Shown here: piece after piece, positions 34,898-43,679 of the stretch
How the letters are laid out: each line of letters starts with the position of its first letter
How positions within the stretch are numbered: position 1 is the first letter of the stretch
Source: Agromyces sp. LHK192
Lineage (GTDB): Bacteria > Actinomycetota > Actinomycetes > Actinomycetales > Microbacteriaceae
Direction: 5' to 3'
NCBI RefSeq assembly: GCF_004006235.1
Contig: NZ_CP034753.1
Coordinates: 558,001 to 622,000, forward strand
DNA length: 64,000 bases
Made by a program: the position numbers and the translations under genes
The notes under the pieces: generated by a model
What the model was told of the DNA's origin: nothing
The model's database searches: none
What the model saw: the letters and a program-made list of their open reading frames with translations, nothing else

Positions 34898-36304
34898 ATG
34901 ACTGCGCTGACCGCCGACGACATCCGCCGCGTGTTCCTCGACTTCATGGCCGAGCAGGGCCACGTCATCATCCCCCGGGCGCCGCTGATCCCGCGCGACG
35001 ACCCCACCACGTTGTTCACCGGAAGCGGCATGCAGCCGCTGCTGCCCTACCTGCTCGGGGCGGAGCATCCCGCCGGCCGTCGCCTCGCCGACAGCCAGAC
35101 CTGCCTGCGCGTGCAGGACATCGACGAGGTCGGCGACAACCGCCACACGACCTTCTTCGAGATGCTCGGCAACTGGAGCCTCGGCGACTACTTCAAGCAG
35201 GAGCAGATCCCGCAGGTGTGGACGTTCCTCACCGAGAAGGTCGGCCTCGACCCGAACCGCATCTACGTGTCGTGCTTCAGCGGCGACCCCGAGCACGGCA
35301 TCCCGAAGGACGAGGAGTCGGCGGGCATCTGGGCCCGGCTGTTCACCGAGGCGGGCGTTTCGGCCGACCAGGTCGAGGTCGGCACCGAGGAGCACGCGTC
35401 GGAGGTCGGCACCGGGGGAGCCCGTATCGCGTTCTACAGCGACAAGAACTGGTGGTGCCGGGGCGGCAAGGCTTCCGAGATGCCGGTCGGCGAACCCGGC
35501 GGGCCCGACACCGAGATGTTCTACCTGTTCCCGCAGGTCGAGCACGACCCCGCCTACGGCGAGCACTGCCACCAGAACTGCGACTGCGGCCGGTTCATCG
35601 AGCTCGGCAACTCGGTGTTCATGGAGTACCGGCGCACCGAGGACGGCTTCGAACCCCTGCCGCGCCGCAACGTCGACTACGGCGGCGGGCTCGCGCGCAT
35701 CGCCGCCGCCGCGATCGACAGCCCCGACGTGTTCCGCATCGGCCTGCTGCATCCGATCATCGCGAAGCTCGAGGAGCTCTCGGGGCGCAGCTACGACGAC
35801 GAGACCCGCGCGATGCGCGTCATCGCCGATCACCTGCGCGGGGCGACGTTCCTCGCGGTCGACGGCGTGCAGCCGGGCAACAAGGGCCAGGCGTACGTCA
35901 TGCGGCGCCTGATCCGGCGCGCGGTGCGCTTCGCGTTCGACCTCGGCCTCCAGGAGAACTTCTTCCCCGAGATCATCCCCACGATCGCGCAGATCTACGC
36001 GGCGCACTACCCCGAGGTCGGCGAGCACGCCGAGTTCGTGCAGCGGGTGCTCGCGAAGGAGGAGCAGTCGTTCCGGCGCACGCTGCGCAAGGGCCTCAAG
36101 CAGCTGCGCGAGTACCGCGAATCGGGCGTCACCGGGCACGAGCTCTTCGTGCTGTACGACACCTACGGGTTCCCGGTCGAGCTCTCGGCCGAGGAGGCAC
36201 TGGCGCAGGGCATCGCGGTCAGCGACGATTGGCGGGCCGAGTTCGACGGCGAGATGGCCGCGCAGCGGGCGCGGTCGCAGCAGAGCACGACGCTGCACGT
36301 CTGA
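34898..36304 (+). CDS. Alanyl-tRNA synthetase-like protein, catalytic and tRNA-recognition domains only
   Basis: 468 residues against about 870-890 for AlaRS. It begins like AlaRS (IRRVFLDFMAEQGHVIIPRA), has motif 2 as RHTTFFEMLGNWSLGDYF, and a motif 3-like GGGLARIAAA in which the usual glutamate before the arginine is alanine. The helical tRNA-recognition part follows (RAMRVIADHLRGATFLAVDG, RRLIRRAVRFAFDLGL) and it ends after AEEALAQGI, near where E. coli AlaRS begins its editing domain. No editing zinc site or C-Ala domain is present. A cysteine-containing segment (HCHQNCDCG) is unusual. The ATG at 34898 has AAGGA nine bases upstream. It probably activates alanine; the natural acceptor may be the divergent mini-RNA. 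Confidence 0.85.
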   Translation: MTALTADDIRRVFLDFMAEQGHVIIPRAPLIPRDDPTTLFTGSGMQPLLPYLLGAEHPAGRRLADSQTCLRVQDIDEVGDNRHTTFFEMLGNWSLGDYFKQEQIPQVWTFLTEKVGLDPNRIYVSCFSGDPEHGIPKDEESAGIWARLFTEAGVSADQVEVGTEEHASEVGTGGARIAFYSDKNWWCRGGKASEMPVGEPGGPDTEMFYLFPQVEHDPAYGEHCHQNCDCGRFIELGNSVFMEYRRTEDGFEPLPRRNVDYGGGLARIAAAAIDSPDVFRIGLLHPIIAKLEELSGRSYDDETRAMRVIADHLRGATFLAVDGVQPGNKGQAYVMRRLIRRAVRFAFDLGLQENFFPEIIPTIAQIYAAHYPEVGEHAEFVQRVLAKEEQSFRRTLRKGLKQLREYRESGVTGHELFVLYDTYGFPVELSAEEALAQGIAVSDDWRAEFDGEMAAQRARSQQSTTLHV

Positions 36305-36373
36305 CGGGGCGGCCGGCGTCGTGGACGCGCCGGAGGCTGCCGCGCCGCCCGATCCCGATCACGCGAGCTCTGG

Positions 36374-37156
36374 TCAGTGCGGCAGCACGAGCGAGACGCC
36401 CAGCGCGATCATCACGACCGCGATGACGGCGTCGAGGAGGCGCCAGGCCCGCGGCCCCGACAGCCACCGGCCGAGGCCGCGCGATCCGTACGCCAGCCCG
36501 AAGAACCAGAGGATGCTCGCGAGACCCGCGCCGAGCGCGAACCACCACCGGCCGTCGCCGTGGGTGTTCGCGACCGATCCGAGCAGGAACACCGTGTCGA
36601 GATAGACGTGCGGGTTGAGCCAGGTCAGCGCGAGGCAGGTGCCGATCGTCGCCGCCAGCGAGGTCCGGGCGAGCGTTCGGATGGTGCGCCCGCCGCCCGC
36701 GGCGGGGGCATCCGTGCGCGGTTCAGGAGATCCGGTCGACCCGGTCGGCGTGTCGACCCCCGACACGCCGTCGCGCGCTGAGATCTCCTGAACCGCGAAC
36801 ACCGGCTCGGATGCCTCGGGGGACGGGGATGCCTTCGCGTCGGATGCCTCTACGCGGAGCGCCTCGCCGCTCGGGCGCCACGCGCGCTTCGCGGCGAGCA
36901 GGCCGTACGTGACGAGGAAGGCGGCACCGGCCCAGCGCACGACGTCGACGAGCCACGGCACCGCGTTCAGCACCGCGCCGATGCCGGAGACGCCGACCAC
37001 GATCAGCACGAAGTCGCTGATCGCGCAGATCGCGGCGACCGCGAACACGTGCTCGCGTCGGATGCCCTGGCGCAGCACGAAGAGGTTCTGCGCGCCGATG
37101 GCGACGATGAGCGAGAGGCCGAGGCCGATGCCGGCGATGAGAGCGGTGAGGTCCAC
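36374..37156 (-). CDS. lysE: LysE/ArgO-family amino acid exporter with an enlarged loop
   Basis: 260 residues (family usually about 200-235). It has GLGLSLIVAIGAQNLFVLRQG near residue 10 and WLNPHVYLDTVFLLGS near 170, both diagnostic of basic amino acid exporters, and six membrane helices. The GTG at 37156 lies seven bases after TACGGT (leaderless); the ATG at 37180 is an alternative. The cytoplasmic loop after helix 3 contains a hydrophilic insertion, and a palindromic element (36717-36797) encodes much of it. It is divergent from its likely regulator. Confidence 0.85.
   Translation of the reverse strand: MDLTALIAGIGLGLSLIVAIGAQNLFVLRQGIRREHVFAVAAICAISDFVLIVVGVSGIGAVLNAVPWLVDVVRWAGAAFLVTYGLLAAKRAWRPSGEALRVEASDAKASPSPEASEPVFAVQEISARDGVSGVDTPTGSTGSPEPRTDAPAAGGGRTIRTLARTSLAATIGTCLALTWLNPHVYLDTVFLLGSVANTHGDGRWWFALGAGLASILWFFGLAYGSRGLGRWLSGPRAWRLLDAVIAVVMIALGVSLVLPH
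36717..36797. repeat. Two-tier palindromic element, copy C, inside lysE
   Basis: Outer arms are a perfect 16-bp inverted repeat (CGCGGTTCAGGAGATC at 36717-36732 against 36782-36797). The inner arms are a perfect 10-bp repeat CGGCGTGTCG/CGACACGCCG (36746-36755 with 36761-36770) and a 5-base loop. It shares the TTCAGGAGATC core with copies A and B but lies within a coding sequence and keeps the frame open. Confidence 0.8.
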
Positions 37157-37163
37157 GCCTTCG

Positions 37164-37220
37164 ACCGTACGGCGGAGCATACCTGAACTCCAGTTCAGGA
37201 TTCTGCAGCACCATTAGCAT
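37164..37220. promoter_or_regulatory. Divergent lysE/argP control region with operator palindrome
   Basis: CCTGAACT (37182-37189) and AGTTCAGG (37192-37199) form a perfect 8-bp palindrome with a 2-base gap, of the size bound by LysR regulators. It is flanked by TACGGT (37169-37164, minus, for lysE) and TAGCAT (37215-37220, plus, eight bases before the argP ATG). Confidence 0.6.
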
Positions 37221-37228
37221 GGCTTCAG

Positions 37229-38125
37229 ATGGAGATTCCGTTCGAGCTCGCCCGCACCCTTGCAGCCGTCGTCGACGAGGGCACGTTCGACGCGGCATCG
37301 CGTCGGCTGCAGGTCACGCCGTCGGCGGTGTCGCAACGCATCAAGGCGCTCGAGCAGCAACTCGGGCGCGTGCTGCTCGTCCGCTCGAAGCCCGTGCGGG
37401 CGACCGAGGCGGGCGCCGTCGTCGTACGGCTCGCCCGCCAGCTCGCACTGCTCGAGCACGAGGCGCTCGCCGAGTTCGGCCTCGATGATTCGGCCGGTCC
37501 CGGGCGGCCGATCTCGATCCCGCTCGCCGTGAACGCCGACACGCTCGGCACGTGGATCCTCCCGGCCCTGGCAGAGCTGTCGGCGCGGCATCCGATCGTG
37601 TTCGACCTGCACCGCGACGATCAGGACTTCACGACCGAGCTGCTCGAGTCGGGCACCGTGATGGCGGCGGTCACGTCGCAGGCGACGCCGGTCGCCGGAT
37701 GCGTCGTCCGCACGCTCGGCGTGATGCGCTACCGGGCGGTCGCGACGCCGGCGTTCGCGGCTCGATGGTTCACCGGCCGGCCGACGCCCGCTGAACTGAC
37801 GCGGGCGCCGGTCGTCGACTTCGATCGCCGTGACGACCTGCAGACCGGTTACCTGCGATTCGTCGGGGCGGATGCCTCGGCCGCGCCCCGGCACTACGTT
37901 CCGGCGTCGAACGACTTCGCGGTGGCGATCAAGCTCGGGCTCGGGTGGGGGATGCTGCCGGGGTTCCAGTCCGACGGGGAGTTGGCGTCCGGCGCCCTCG
38001 TCGCGCTCGGCGGGCCGCCGATCGATGTTCCGCTGTACTGGCAGCAGTGGAACCTGCGTTCGCCGCTCCTCGCGGCGATCGCAGACGGGGTGGTGGCCGA
38101 GGCCGCCCGCGCGCTGCGCGGCTGA
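37229..38125 (+). CDS. argP: LysR-type regulator, ArgP/LysG family
   Basis: 298 residues. The N-terminal winged helix (FELARTLAAVVDEGTFDAASRRLQVTPSAVSQRIKALE as consecutive segments) is followed by an effector domain, with the ArgP-type opening MEIPFELARTLAAVV. Members activate the divergent lysE/argO exporter when lysine or arginine accumulates. A TAGCAT box and the absence of a Shine-Dalgarno suggest a leaderless transcript. Confidence 0.88.
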   Translation: MEIPFELARTLAAVVDEGTFDAASRRLQVTPSAVSQRIKALEQQLGRVLLVRSKPVRATEAGAVVVRLARQLALLEHEALAEFGLDDSAGPGRPISIPLAVNADTLGTWILPALAELSARHPIVFDLHRDDQDFTTELLESGTVMAAVTSQATPVAGCVVRTLGVMRYRAVATPAFAARWFTGRPTPAELTRAPVVDFDRRDDLQTGYLRFVGADASAAPRHYVPASNDFAVAIKLGLGWGMLPGFQSDGELASGALVALGGPPIDVPLYWQQWNLRSPLLAAIADGVVAEAARALRG

Positions 38126-38205
38126 TCCCAGCCTCCCGATACGCAGCCGCCCGACACCGAGCCAGGTGACACCGCGCCGCGCCGCGCGGAGCCTGGCCGC
38201 AAGAA

Positions 38206-38273
38206 CCGTGTGCATGAGAATCCGTCCTACAGGCACTCCTGCAGGCCTATGCGCCGGATTCTCATGCACACGG
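38206..38273. repeat. Long palindromic element E
   Basis: Perfect 19-bp inverted repeat (CCGTGTGCATGAGAATCCG at 38206-38224 against 38255-38273) with a 30-base interior that has a weak inner stem (AGGC/GCCT). It has the size and arm length of copies A-C but different arms. It lies between argP and the next gene. Confidence 0.7.
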
Positions 38274-38320
38274 GGTCGACATCGAGGATGCCCGCACTGG
38301 GACATCCGTCCCACTCTTGG

Positions 38321-38326
38321 TACGCT
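38321..38326 (+). promoter_or_regulatory. -10 element of a leaderless transcript
   Basis: TACGCT is followed after seven bases by the GTG at 38334; no Shine-Dalgarno. Confidence 0.5.
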
Positions 38327-38333
38327 CACCCGC

Positions 38334-41300
38334 GTGAAGACGCGAACCCGACGATCGGTGACCGTCGGGATCGCACTCACGGTGCTCCTCGCGCTCGGCG
38401 CGGGCATCTCGTTCGTGCTCTCCGACGAGCTCGGCATCAGCAGCGAGCCCTCCGACGTCCCGGCCGAGCTGCTCACCGCTGCGCCCGAGACTGCGGCGGT
38501 GCTCCCGCCGGAGTTCACCTCGATCGACGCGCCGTCGACGCCGCGGCTCGACCTCGCCGTCGACGAACTCCGAGCGGCCGTCGACGACGCGATCGACGGC
38601 GCCGGCGGCGCCGGCGAGGCATCCGGTTCGGCGACGTTGCAGGTCGTGATCGGCGACGGCGATCCGGGCGACGGCGATCCCGACGACGAGACGTACCGGC
38701 TCGACGGGGATGCCTCGGCGCTGCGCATCGTGGCCGACGGCGCGGCCGGCGCGGTCCGCGGCGTCTACGACCTCGCCGCGGCGGCACGCGACCGCCGCCC
38801 GCTCACCGAGCACCTCGGCGAGGAGGTGACGAGCCGCCTCGGCTTCCGGATGGTCGACCTCGGTGCCGTCGGCGTCACGGTCGACGAGGAGGCGTGGGCC
38901 GCCGGCGACGACTACTCCCACAACTCGAAGGCGTTCGCCGACGTGATCCTCGCGGACGCGCCCTACATCGACGAGGCGGCGCTCGAGGTCGCGCGGGCCG
39001 ACTTCGACGCGTACGTGCGCCATGTACTCGCCGAGGGGTACACGGCGATCGCCGTGCCCGGGCTCATCGAATACCTGACGTTCTCCGAGGTCGGCGACGG
39101 TGCGGCCGGCGGCGACGGGTCGGTCTATGGCCCCGACGACGACCACGTGGCCCGCGCCGAGGCGATGCGTGCGGCCTTCGGTCCGATGTGGAAGCAGGCG
39201 CACGACCTCGGGCTCGACGTCTTCTTCCGCACCGACATGCTCACGCTGACCACGCCGCTCGAGGAGTACCTCACGGCCCGGTTCGGCGACCTCGCGACGG
39301 CGACGGCGGACCCCGCGTTCTGGGACGTCTACGCATCCGGCCTTGACGAGCTCTACGCCGAGATGCCCTACATCGACGGCGTGCTGATCCGCATCGGCGA
39401 GGCAGGGCGCGTCTACGACCTGCCCGGCTGGGACTACTACTCGGAGCTCGGCGTGACGACGGTCGACTCGGTGCGTGCGATGCTCACCGCGCTCACCGCG
39501 CAGGCCGAACGCGTCGACCGCGAAGTGATCTTCCGCACCTGGAGCGTCGGCGTGGGCGCGGTGGGCGACATGCACACGAACCCGGAGTCGTACCACGCGG
39601 TACTCGACGGCATCGACTCGGACCGGCTCATCGTGTCGACGAAGTACACGCTCGGCGACTTCTACAGCCATCTGCCGTTCAACGACACGCTCGAGACCGG
39701 CGACCAGCGGCGCATCGTCGAGTTCCAGAGCCGGCGCGAGTTCGAGAACTTCGGCGCCTTCCCGAACGACCTGGGCGTGCAGTACCGGGAGGCGCTGCAG
39801 CGGTTCCTCGCCGCGAACCCGAAGGTCGAGGGCATCTGGACCTGGACGCAGGACGGCGGTCCCTGGCGCGCCGGACCGCTCTCGCTCGAACTGAAGGCCG
39901 GGTTCTGGCAGTTGTACGAGCTGAACACCGAGCTCGCGGTGCGCCTCGCGCGCGACCCCGACGCCGATCCGGCGGCGATCACCGCCGACTGGGCGCGGCG
40001 CTGGTTCTCCGACGACCCGGCGACCGTCCGCGCGATCGGCGAGGCGATGGCCGACTCGCGCGAGGCGATCAGCGACGGGCTCTACATCGGGCCGTTCGCC
40101 GACCGTCGCGTGTTCGCCATCGGCCTCGAACCGCCGCCCATGATGTGGATCTTCGAGTGGGACATCGTGACCGGCGACAGCGCGGTGCTCGACGTCATCT
40201 CCGACATCAGTCGTGACGACATCGACGAGGCGATCGCCGGCGGCGATCGGGCGATCGAGGCCGTCGAGCGGATGCGCGAGCGCGTCGAGGCGACGGATGC
40301 CTCCGCGTGGCGCGATCCCGCGATGCGCGACGAGTTCCTCGCCACGCTCGACTACCAGGCGTCGACGTACGCGATGCTCGGCGACTACCGCGAGATGTTC
40401 CTGCGCCAGGGCCAGTGGCACGACACGGGCGACCCGGTCGCGTACGAGCGGTGGGATGCCGCGCGCATCGCGTTCGAGGCATCCGCCGCCTCGCACGAGG
40501 CCGACTACGCGGGTGACCCGTACCACCCGGCCTACAACCTGACCGCGGCGCAGCTCGGCGTCGAGCGCGCCGAGCGCGACCTGCCCATGGCGTGGGCCGC
40601 GCGCATCCTGCTGGCGCTGCTCGTGCTGTGGGTCGCGTACGGGGTCGCGGCCGAGATCGCGGCCCGGCGTGCCGCACGGCGTGCGTCTTCCGCAACCGGG
40701 CCTGCCGCAACCGGCCCTGCCGCGTCCGGCCCTGCCGCGTCCGGCGCCGCCGCGACCGGCGTGGCCGGATGGCCCGGCGCCCGGGCCGCGCTCGCGCTCC
40801 AGGTCGCGGCGACCCGGCCGTGGCGGGCCGCCGAGGTCACCGCCGGCCTCGGAGCGCTCGACCGCGTGCTCCTGGTCGCCGTGCCCGCGGTGCTGCTGGC
40901 TGCGAGCCGGGGCATCCAGACCTGGTTCCTCGCGCCCGCGCACCTGGTCGTGACCCTCGGTTCCTGGCTGGTGTTCGCGCTCGTGGTGCTGCTGCTCGGC
41001 CGCCGTGCGGCGTGGCCGGTGCTGGCCGCGATCGGCGGTGCCGCGACGATCCGGGTCGCGCTGCTGCTCGCCGTGCTGACGCCCACCGGCCCCGGCGGGT
41101 ACTGGTACGGCTTCTGGACCGACCCGACCGCGCGGTCGATCTACGTCACGCTCGCGTTCGCGGCGTTCGGCTGGGTCGTGGTCGCCGCCGCCTGGGCGCT
41201 CGCCGGCGCGATCGGCGCTCGCCGGGCGACCGGGGTCGTGCTCGTCGCGGCGGGCGCCGTGCTCGCAGCCGTCGGCGGGTTCGTCGGACTCCTCGGGCTC

Positions 41301-41486
41301 GAGGCCGCGGTCACGGTGTGGAACGACCAGATGTCGCTGCTGCCGTGGGGGCTCTCGCGCATCCTCGGCATCACGGTGTACCTCGACATCCCGGCAGACA
41401 CGGCGTGGACCGCCGCGGCTGCGGGGCTCGTGGTCGCCGCGGTGGGCGGCGTGCTCGCCCTGCCGCGGCGGCGACGACCGGCGTAG
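38334..41486 (+). CDS. Large membrane-anchored glycoside hydrolase-like protein, function unknown
   Basis: 1050 residues. A membrane anchor (about 8-28) precedes a large extracellular part. Residues ~60-155 look like the alpha+beta domain preceding many hexosaminidase/glucuronidase barrels (GAVRGVYDLAAAARDRRPLTEHLG); ~160-550 look like a TIM barrel (TSRLGFRMVDLG, VIFRTWSVGVG, VEGIWTWTQDGGPW). A helical region follows to ~750, then a Pro/Ala/Gly/Thr linker with repeats and about six membrane helices (820-1050). The pattern is reminiscent of GH20/GH67 enzymes but I cannot assign catalytic residues. It may act on cell-envelope glycans. The start is a leaderless GTG. Confidence 0.6.
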   Translation: MKTRTRRSVTVGIALTVLLALGAGISFVLSDELGISSEPSDVPAELLTAAPETAAVLPPEFTSIDAPSTPRLDLAVDELRAAVDDAIDGAGGAGEASGSATLQVVIGDGDPGDGDPDDETYRLDGDASALRIVADGAAGAVRGVYDLAAAARDRRPLTEHLGEEVTSRLGFRMVDLGAVGVTVDEEAWAAGDDYSHNSKAFADVILADAPYIDEAALEVARADFDAYVRHVLAEGYTAIAVPGLIEYLTFSEVGDGAAGGDGSVYGPDDDHVARAEAMRAAFGPMWKQAHDLGLDVFFRTDMLTLTTPLEEYLTARFGDLATATADPAFWDVYASGLDELYAEMPYIDGVLIRIGEAGRVYDLPGWDYYSELGVTTVDSVRAMLTALTAQAERVDREVIFRTWSVGVGAVGDMHTNPESYHAVLDGIDSDRLIVSTKYTLGDFYSHLPFNDTLETGDQRRIVEFQSRREFENFGAFPNDLGVQYREALQRFLAANPKVEGIWTWTQDGGPWRAGPLSLELKAGFWQLYELNTELAVRLARDPDADPAAITADWARRWFSDDPATVRAIGEAMADSREAISDGLYIGPFADRRVFAIGLEPPPMMWIFEWDIVTGDSAVLDVISDISRDDIDEAIAGGDRAIEAVERMRERVEATDASAWRDPAMRDEFLATLDYQASTYAMLGDYREMFLRQGQWHDTGDPVAYERWDAARIAFEASAASHEADYAGDPYHPAYNLTAAQLGVERAERDLPMAWAARILLALLVLWVAYGVAAEIAARRAARRASSATGPAATGPAASGPAASGAAATGVAGWPGARAALALQVAATRPWRAAEVTAGLGALDRVLLVAVPAVLLAASRGIQTWFLAPAHLVVTLGSWLVFALVVLLLGRRAAWPVLAAIGGAATIRVALLLAVLTPTGPGGYWYGFWTDPTARSIYVTLAFAAFGWVVVAAAWALAGAIGARRATGVVLVAAGAVLAAVGGFVGLLGLEAAVTVWNDQMSLLPWGLSRILGITVYLDIPADTAWTAAAAGLVVAAVGGVLALPRRRRPA

Positions 41487-41606
41487 CGGCTCGGCCCCGA
41501 ATCGGCAAGCCCCTGCCGCCCGAGGCATCCGTGACGTTGACTCGATGTCAGGCGGTGAACCCGCCGACGAAGGTCAGGCGGAGACCCCGCCGGAGAGGAG
41601 TCCGAC

Positions 41607-41780
41607 ATGGGCAACGAAGAACGCATCGACGCGGCTGCCGACGACGTCAAGGGCAAGGCGAAGGAGGCCTGGGGCAAGGCCACCGACGACGAGCGCCTCG
41701 AGGCGGAGGGCAAGGGCGACCAGGTCAAGTCCGACCTGAAGAACGCCGCCGAGGACGTCAAGGACGCCTTCAAGCACTGA
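41607..41780 (+). CDS. CsbD-family small stress protein
   Basis: 57 residues, very hydrophilic, Lys/Asp/Ala-rich; VKGKAKEAWGKATDDERLEAEG is the CsbD signature. Members are induced by general stress and have no known biochemical function. GGAGAGGAG gives a strong Shine-Dalgarno before the ATG at 41607. It stands alone, with terminators after it. Confidence 0.9.
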   Translation: MGNEERIDAAADDVKGKAKEAWGKATDDERLEAEGKGDQVKSDLKNAAEDVKDAFKH

Positions 41781-41782
41781 CC

Positions 41783-41860
41783 CCGGCCGCCGGGCGCGCG
41801 ATGCGCCCGGCCGGTCGACACCCAGAGGACGCCGCCGGATCGGAGTACCGAGCCGGCGGC
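41783..41860. terminator. Two consecutive hairpin terminators between convergent genes
   Basis: First: CCGGGCGC/GCGCCCGG (41790-41797 with 41803-41810) extended by flanking CCGG arms. Second: GCCGCCGG/CCGGCGGC (41831-41838 with 41853-41860), with inner TCGG/CCGA. They lie between csbD and the convergent aminotransferase gene. Confidence 0.6.
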
Positions 41861-41929
41861 GCTTCCGTGTGCGGAACCGGTTGGCCGGCCCAGTTCGCTA
41901 CCTGGGCGGCCGCAGGCTACCCGAGCCCG

Positions 41930-43156
41930 CTACCCGAACAGGCGCTGGAGCCGCTGCACGCCGTCGAGGAGCGCCCCGTCGCCGAGCGCGTAGCTGAAGC
42001 GCAGGTAGCCCGACGGCCCGAACGCCTCGCCCGGCACCGCGGCGACCTCGGCCCGCTCGAGGATGAGGTCGGCGAGCTCGAGCGACGTGGTCGGCGTCAC
42101 GCCGCCCCACTCCCGGCCGAGCAGGCCCGTGACGTCGGGGTACACGTAGAAGGCGCCCTGCGGCACCGGCACCGTGAACCCGTCGATCTTCGACAGTTCG
42201 GCGACGATCGTGCGCCGACGGCGGTCGAATGCGCGGCGCATCTCCTCGACCGGCTCCTGCGGCCCCGTGAGGGCGGCGAGCGCGGCCTTCTGCGAGATGT
42301 TCGACACGTTCGACGTGAGGTGCGACTGCAGGTTCGCGGCGCCCTTGATCAGGTCGGCCGGGCCGACCATCCAGCCGAGGCGCCACCCCGTCATCGCGTA
42401 GGTCTTCGCGACGCCGTTGACGAGGATCGCCTGCTCGGCGAGCGCCGGGACGGCCTCGACGATCGAGACCGCACGCGGGCCGGGCGCACCCACCTCGGTG
42501 TCGAGGTCGGCGTACGTCAGGTTCTGGTAGATCTCGTCGGCGATCACGAAGATCCCGTGCTCGAGCGCCCACTCGCCGATCTCGCGCACCTGCTCGGGCG
42601 AGTAGACCGCACCGGTCGGGTTCGACGGCGAGACGAACAGCAGCACCTTCGTGCGGTCGGTGCGCGCGGCCTCGAGCTGGTCGACGGTGACGAGGTAGCC
42701 CTGGTCGGCGCCCGCGAACACGTCGACCTGCACGCCGCCGGCGAGCTTGATCGCCTCGGGGTACGTGGTCCAGTACGGGGTCGGCACGAGCACCTCGTCG
42801 CCGTCGTCGAGCAGGGTCTGGAAGGCCTGGTAGACGGCCTGCTTGCCGCCGTTGGTCACGATGACCTGCGAAGCGGATGCCTCGAGCCCCGAGTCGCGCG
42901 CCGTCTTCGCGGCGATCGCCTCGCGCAGGTCGGGCAGGCCCGCGGCCGGCGTGTACCGGTGGTTCTTCGGGTCGGCGACGGCCGCGAGGGCCGCCTCGAC
43001 GATGTGCGCGGGCGTCGCGAAGTCGGGTTCACCCGCCGCGTACGAGATGACGGGGCGACCGTCGGCCTGGAGTGCCTTGGCCTTGGCATCGACCTTGAGG
43101 GTCGCGGACTCGGCGATGGCGGCGATACGGGCGGACAGGCGGCGCTTCTCGGTCAC
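41930..43156 (-). CDS. aspC: Pyridoxal phosphate aminotransferase, aspartate aminotransferase type
   Basis: 408 residues, class I fold. [11 protein letters not shown] near residue 40, [11 protein letters not shown] near 178, [10 protein letters not shown] near 205 and the PLP lysine in [16 protein letters not shown] near 243 are as in bacterial type Ib aspartate aminotransferases. It transfers the amino group between aspartate and 2-oxoglutarate. In Actinobacteria this gene commonly lies near secE-nusG. The start is a GTG at 43156, six bases after TAGGCT (leaderless). Confidence 0.9.
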   Translation of the reverse strand: MTEKRRLSARIAAIAESATLKVDAKAKALQADGRPVISYAAGEPDFATPAHIVEAALAAVADPKNHRYTPAAGLPDLREAIAAKTARDSGLEASASQVIVTNGGKQAVYQAFQTLLDDGDEVLVPTPYWTTYPEAIKLAGGVQVDVFAGADQGYLVTVDQLEAARTDRTKVLLFVSPSNPTGAVYSPEQVREIGEWALEHGIFVIADEIYQNLTYADLDTEVGAPGPRAVSIVEAVPALAEQAILVNGVAKTYAMTGWRLGWMVGPADLIKGAANLQSHLTSNVSNISQKAALAALTGPQEPVEEMRRAFDRRRRTIVAELSKIDGFTVPVPQGAFYVYPDVTGLLGREWGGVTPTTSLELADLILERAEVAAVPGEAFGPSGYLRFSYALGDGALLDGVQRLQRLFG

Positions 43157-43162
43157 CCGTAC

Positions 43163-43168
43163 AGCCTA
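43163..43168 (-). promoter_or_regulatory. -10 element of a leaderless transcript (aminotransferase)
   Basis: On the minus strand TAGGCT is followed after six bases by the GTG at 43156. Confidence 0.5.
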
Positions 43169-43263
43169 GGACGCACCGACCGCCGCGGCATCCGTGCACG
43201 GCGAACATGACGGCTGACCGACGGGCGCCCCGTTCGGGTGTCGCCGCAGGGCCCCGCGACGAG

Positions 43264-43269
43264 TAGCGT
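43264..43269 (+). promoter_or_regulatory. -10 element of a leaderless transcript (hypothetical gene)
   Basis: TAGCGT is followed after six bases by the ATG at 43276; no Shine-Dalgarno. Confidence 0.5.
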
Positions 43270-43275
43270 GCGGCC

Positions 43276-43665
43276 ATGGATGCGCCGTCGCCGATCTTCG
43301 CCGGGGTCGAAGGCGTCTGGAACGCCGACCCGGTGCACGTCGCCACCCTGCTGTTCCGGCAGGCGTTCGCGCCCCTCCACGACCGGTCGTTCCCCGCGCG
43401 GAGCACGAGCATGCTCGGCGACGACCTCGGCGCGCTCTGCGGTGTGCAGCTCGGCATGATCCGCACGCAGGGCGGCGAACCCGGAGCGACGCTCAACCGG
43501 CTGGCGCTCGAGTACGTGCTGATCTGGGAGCGCGCGGGCATCGCGGGCCGGATCGTCTCGGGTGGAGATGTCGCCTCGTCGCAGGTGCTGATGCTGCGGA
43601 TGGGGCTCAGCGTGCTGCAATCGGCCGACCCCGAGGCGACGGTCCGCGCCCTGCTGGCGCGCTGA
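43276..43665 (+). CDS. Hypothetical protein
   Basis: 129 residues, soluble, mostly alpha-helical by composition. No family is recognised. Features include an aromatic N-terminus (IFAGVEGVWNADPVHVATLLFRQ in part), a run of small residues GAGIAG-like in the middle, and SSQVLMLRMGLSVLQ near 100. The leaderless promoter and normal codon use support it as a real gene. It lies between the aminotransferase (divergent) and the dGTPase-like gene (convergent). Confidence 0.65.
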   Translation: MDAPSPIFAGVEGVWNADPVHVATLLFRQAFAPLHDRSFPARSTSMLGDDLGALCGVQLGMIRTQGGEPGATLNRLALEYVLIWERAGIAGRIVSGGDVASSQVLMLRMGLSVLQSADPEATVRALLAR

Positions 43666-43679
43666 GGCGTCGCAGGCTT

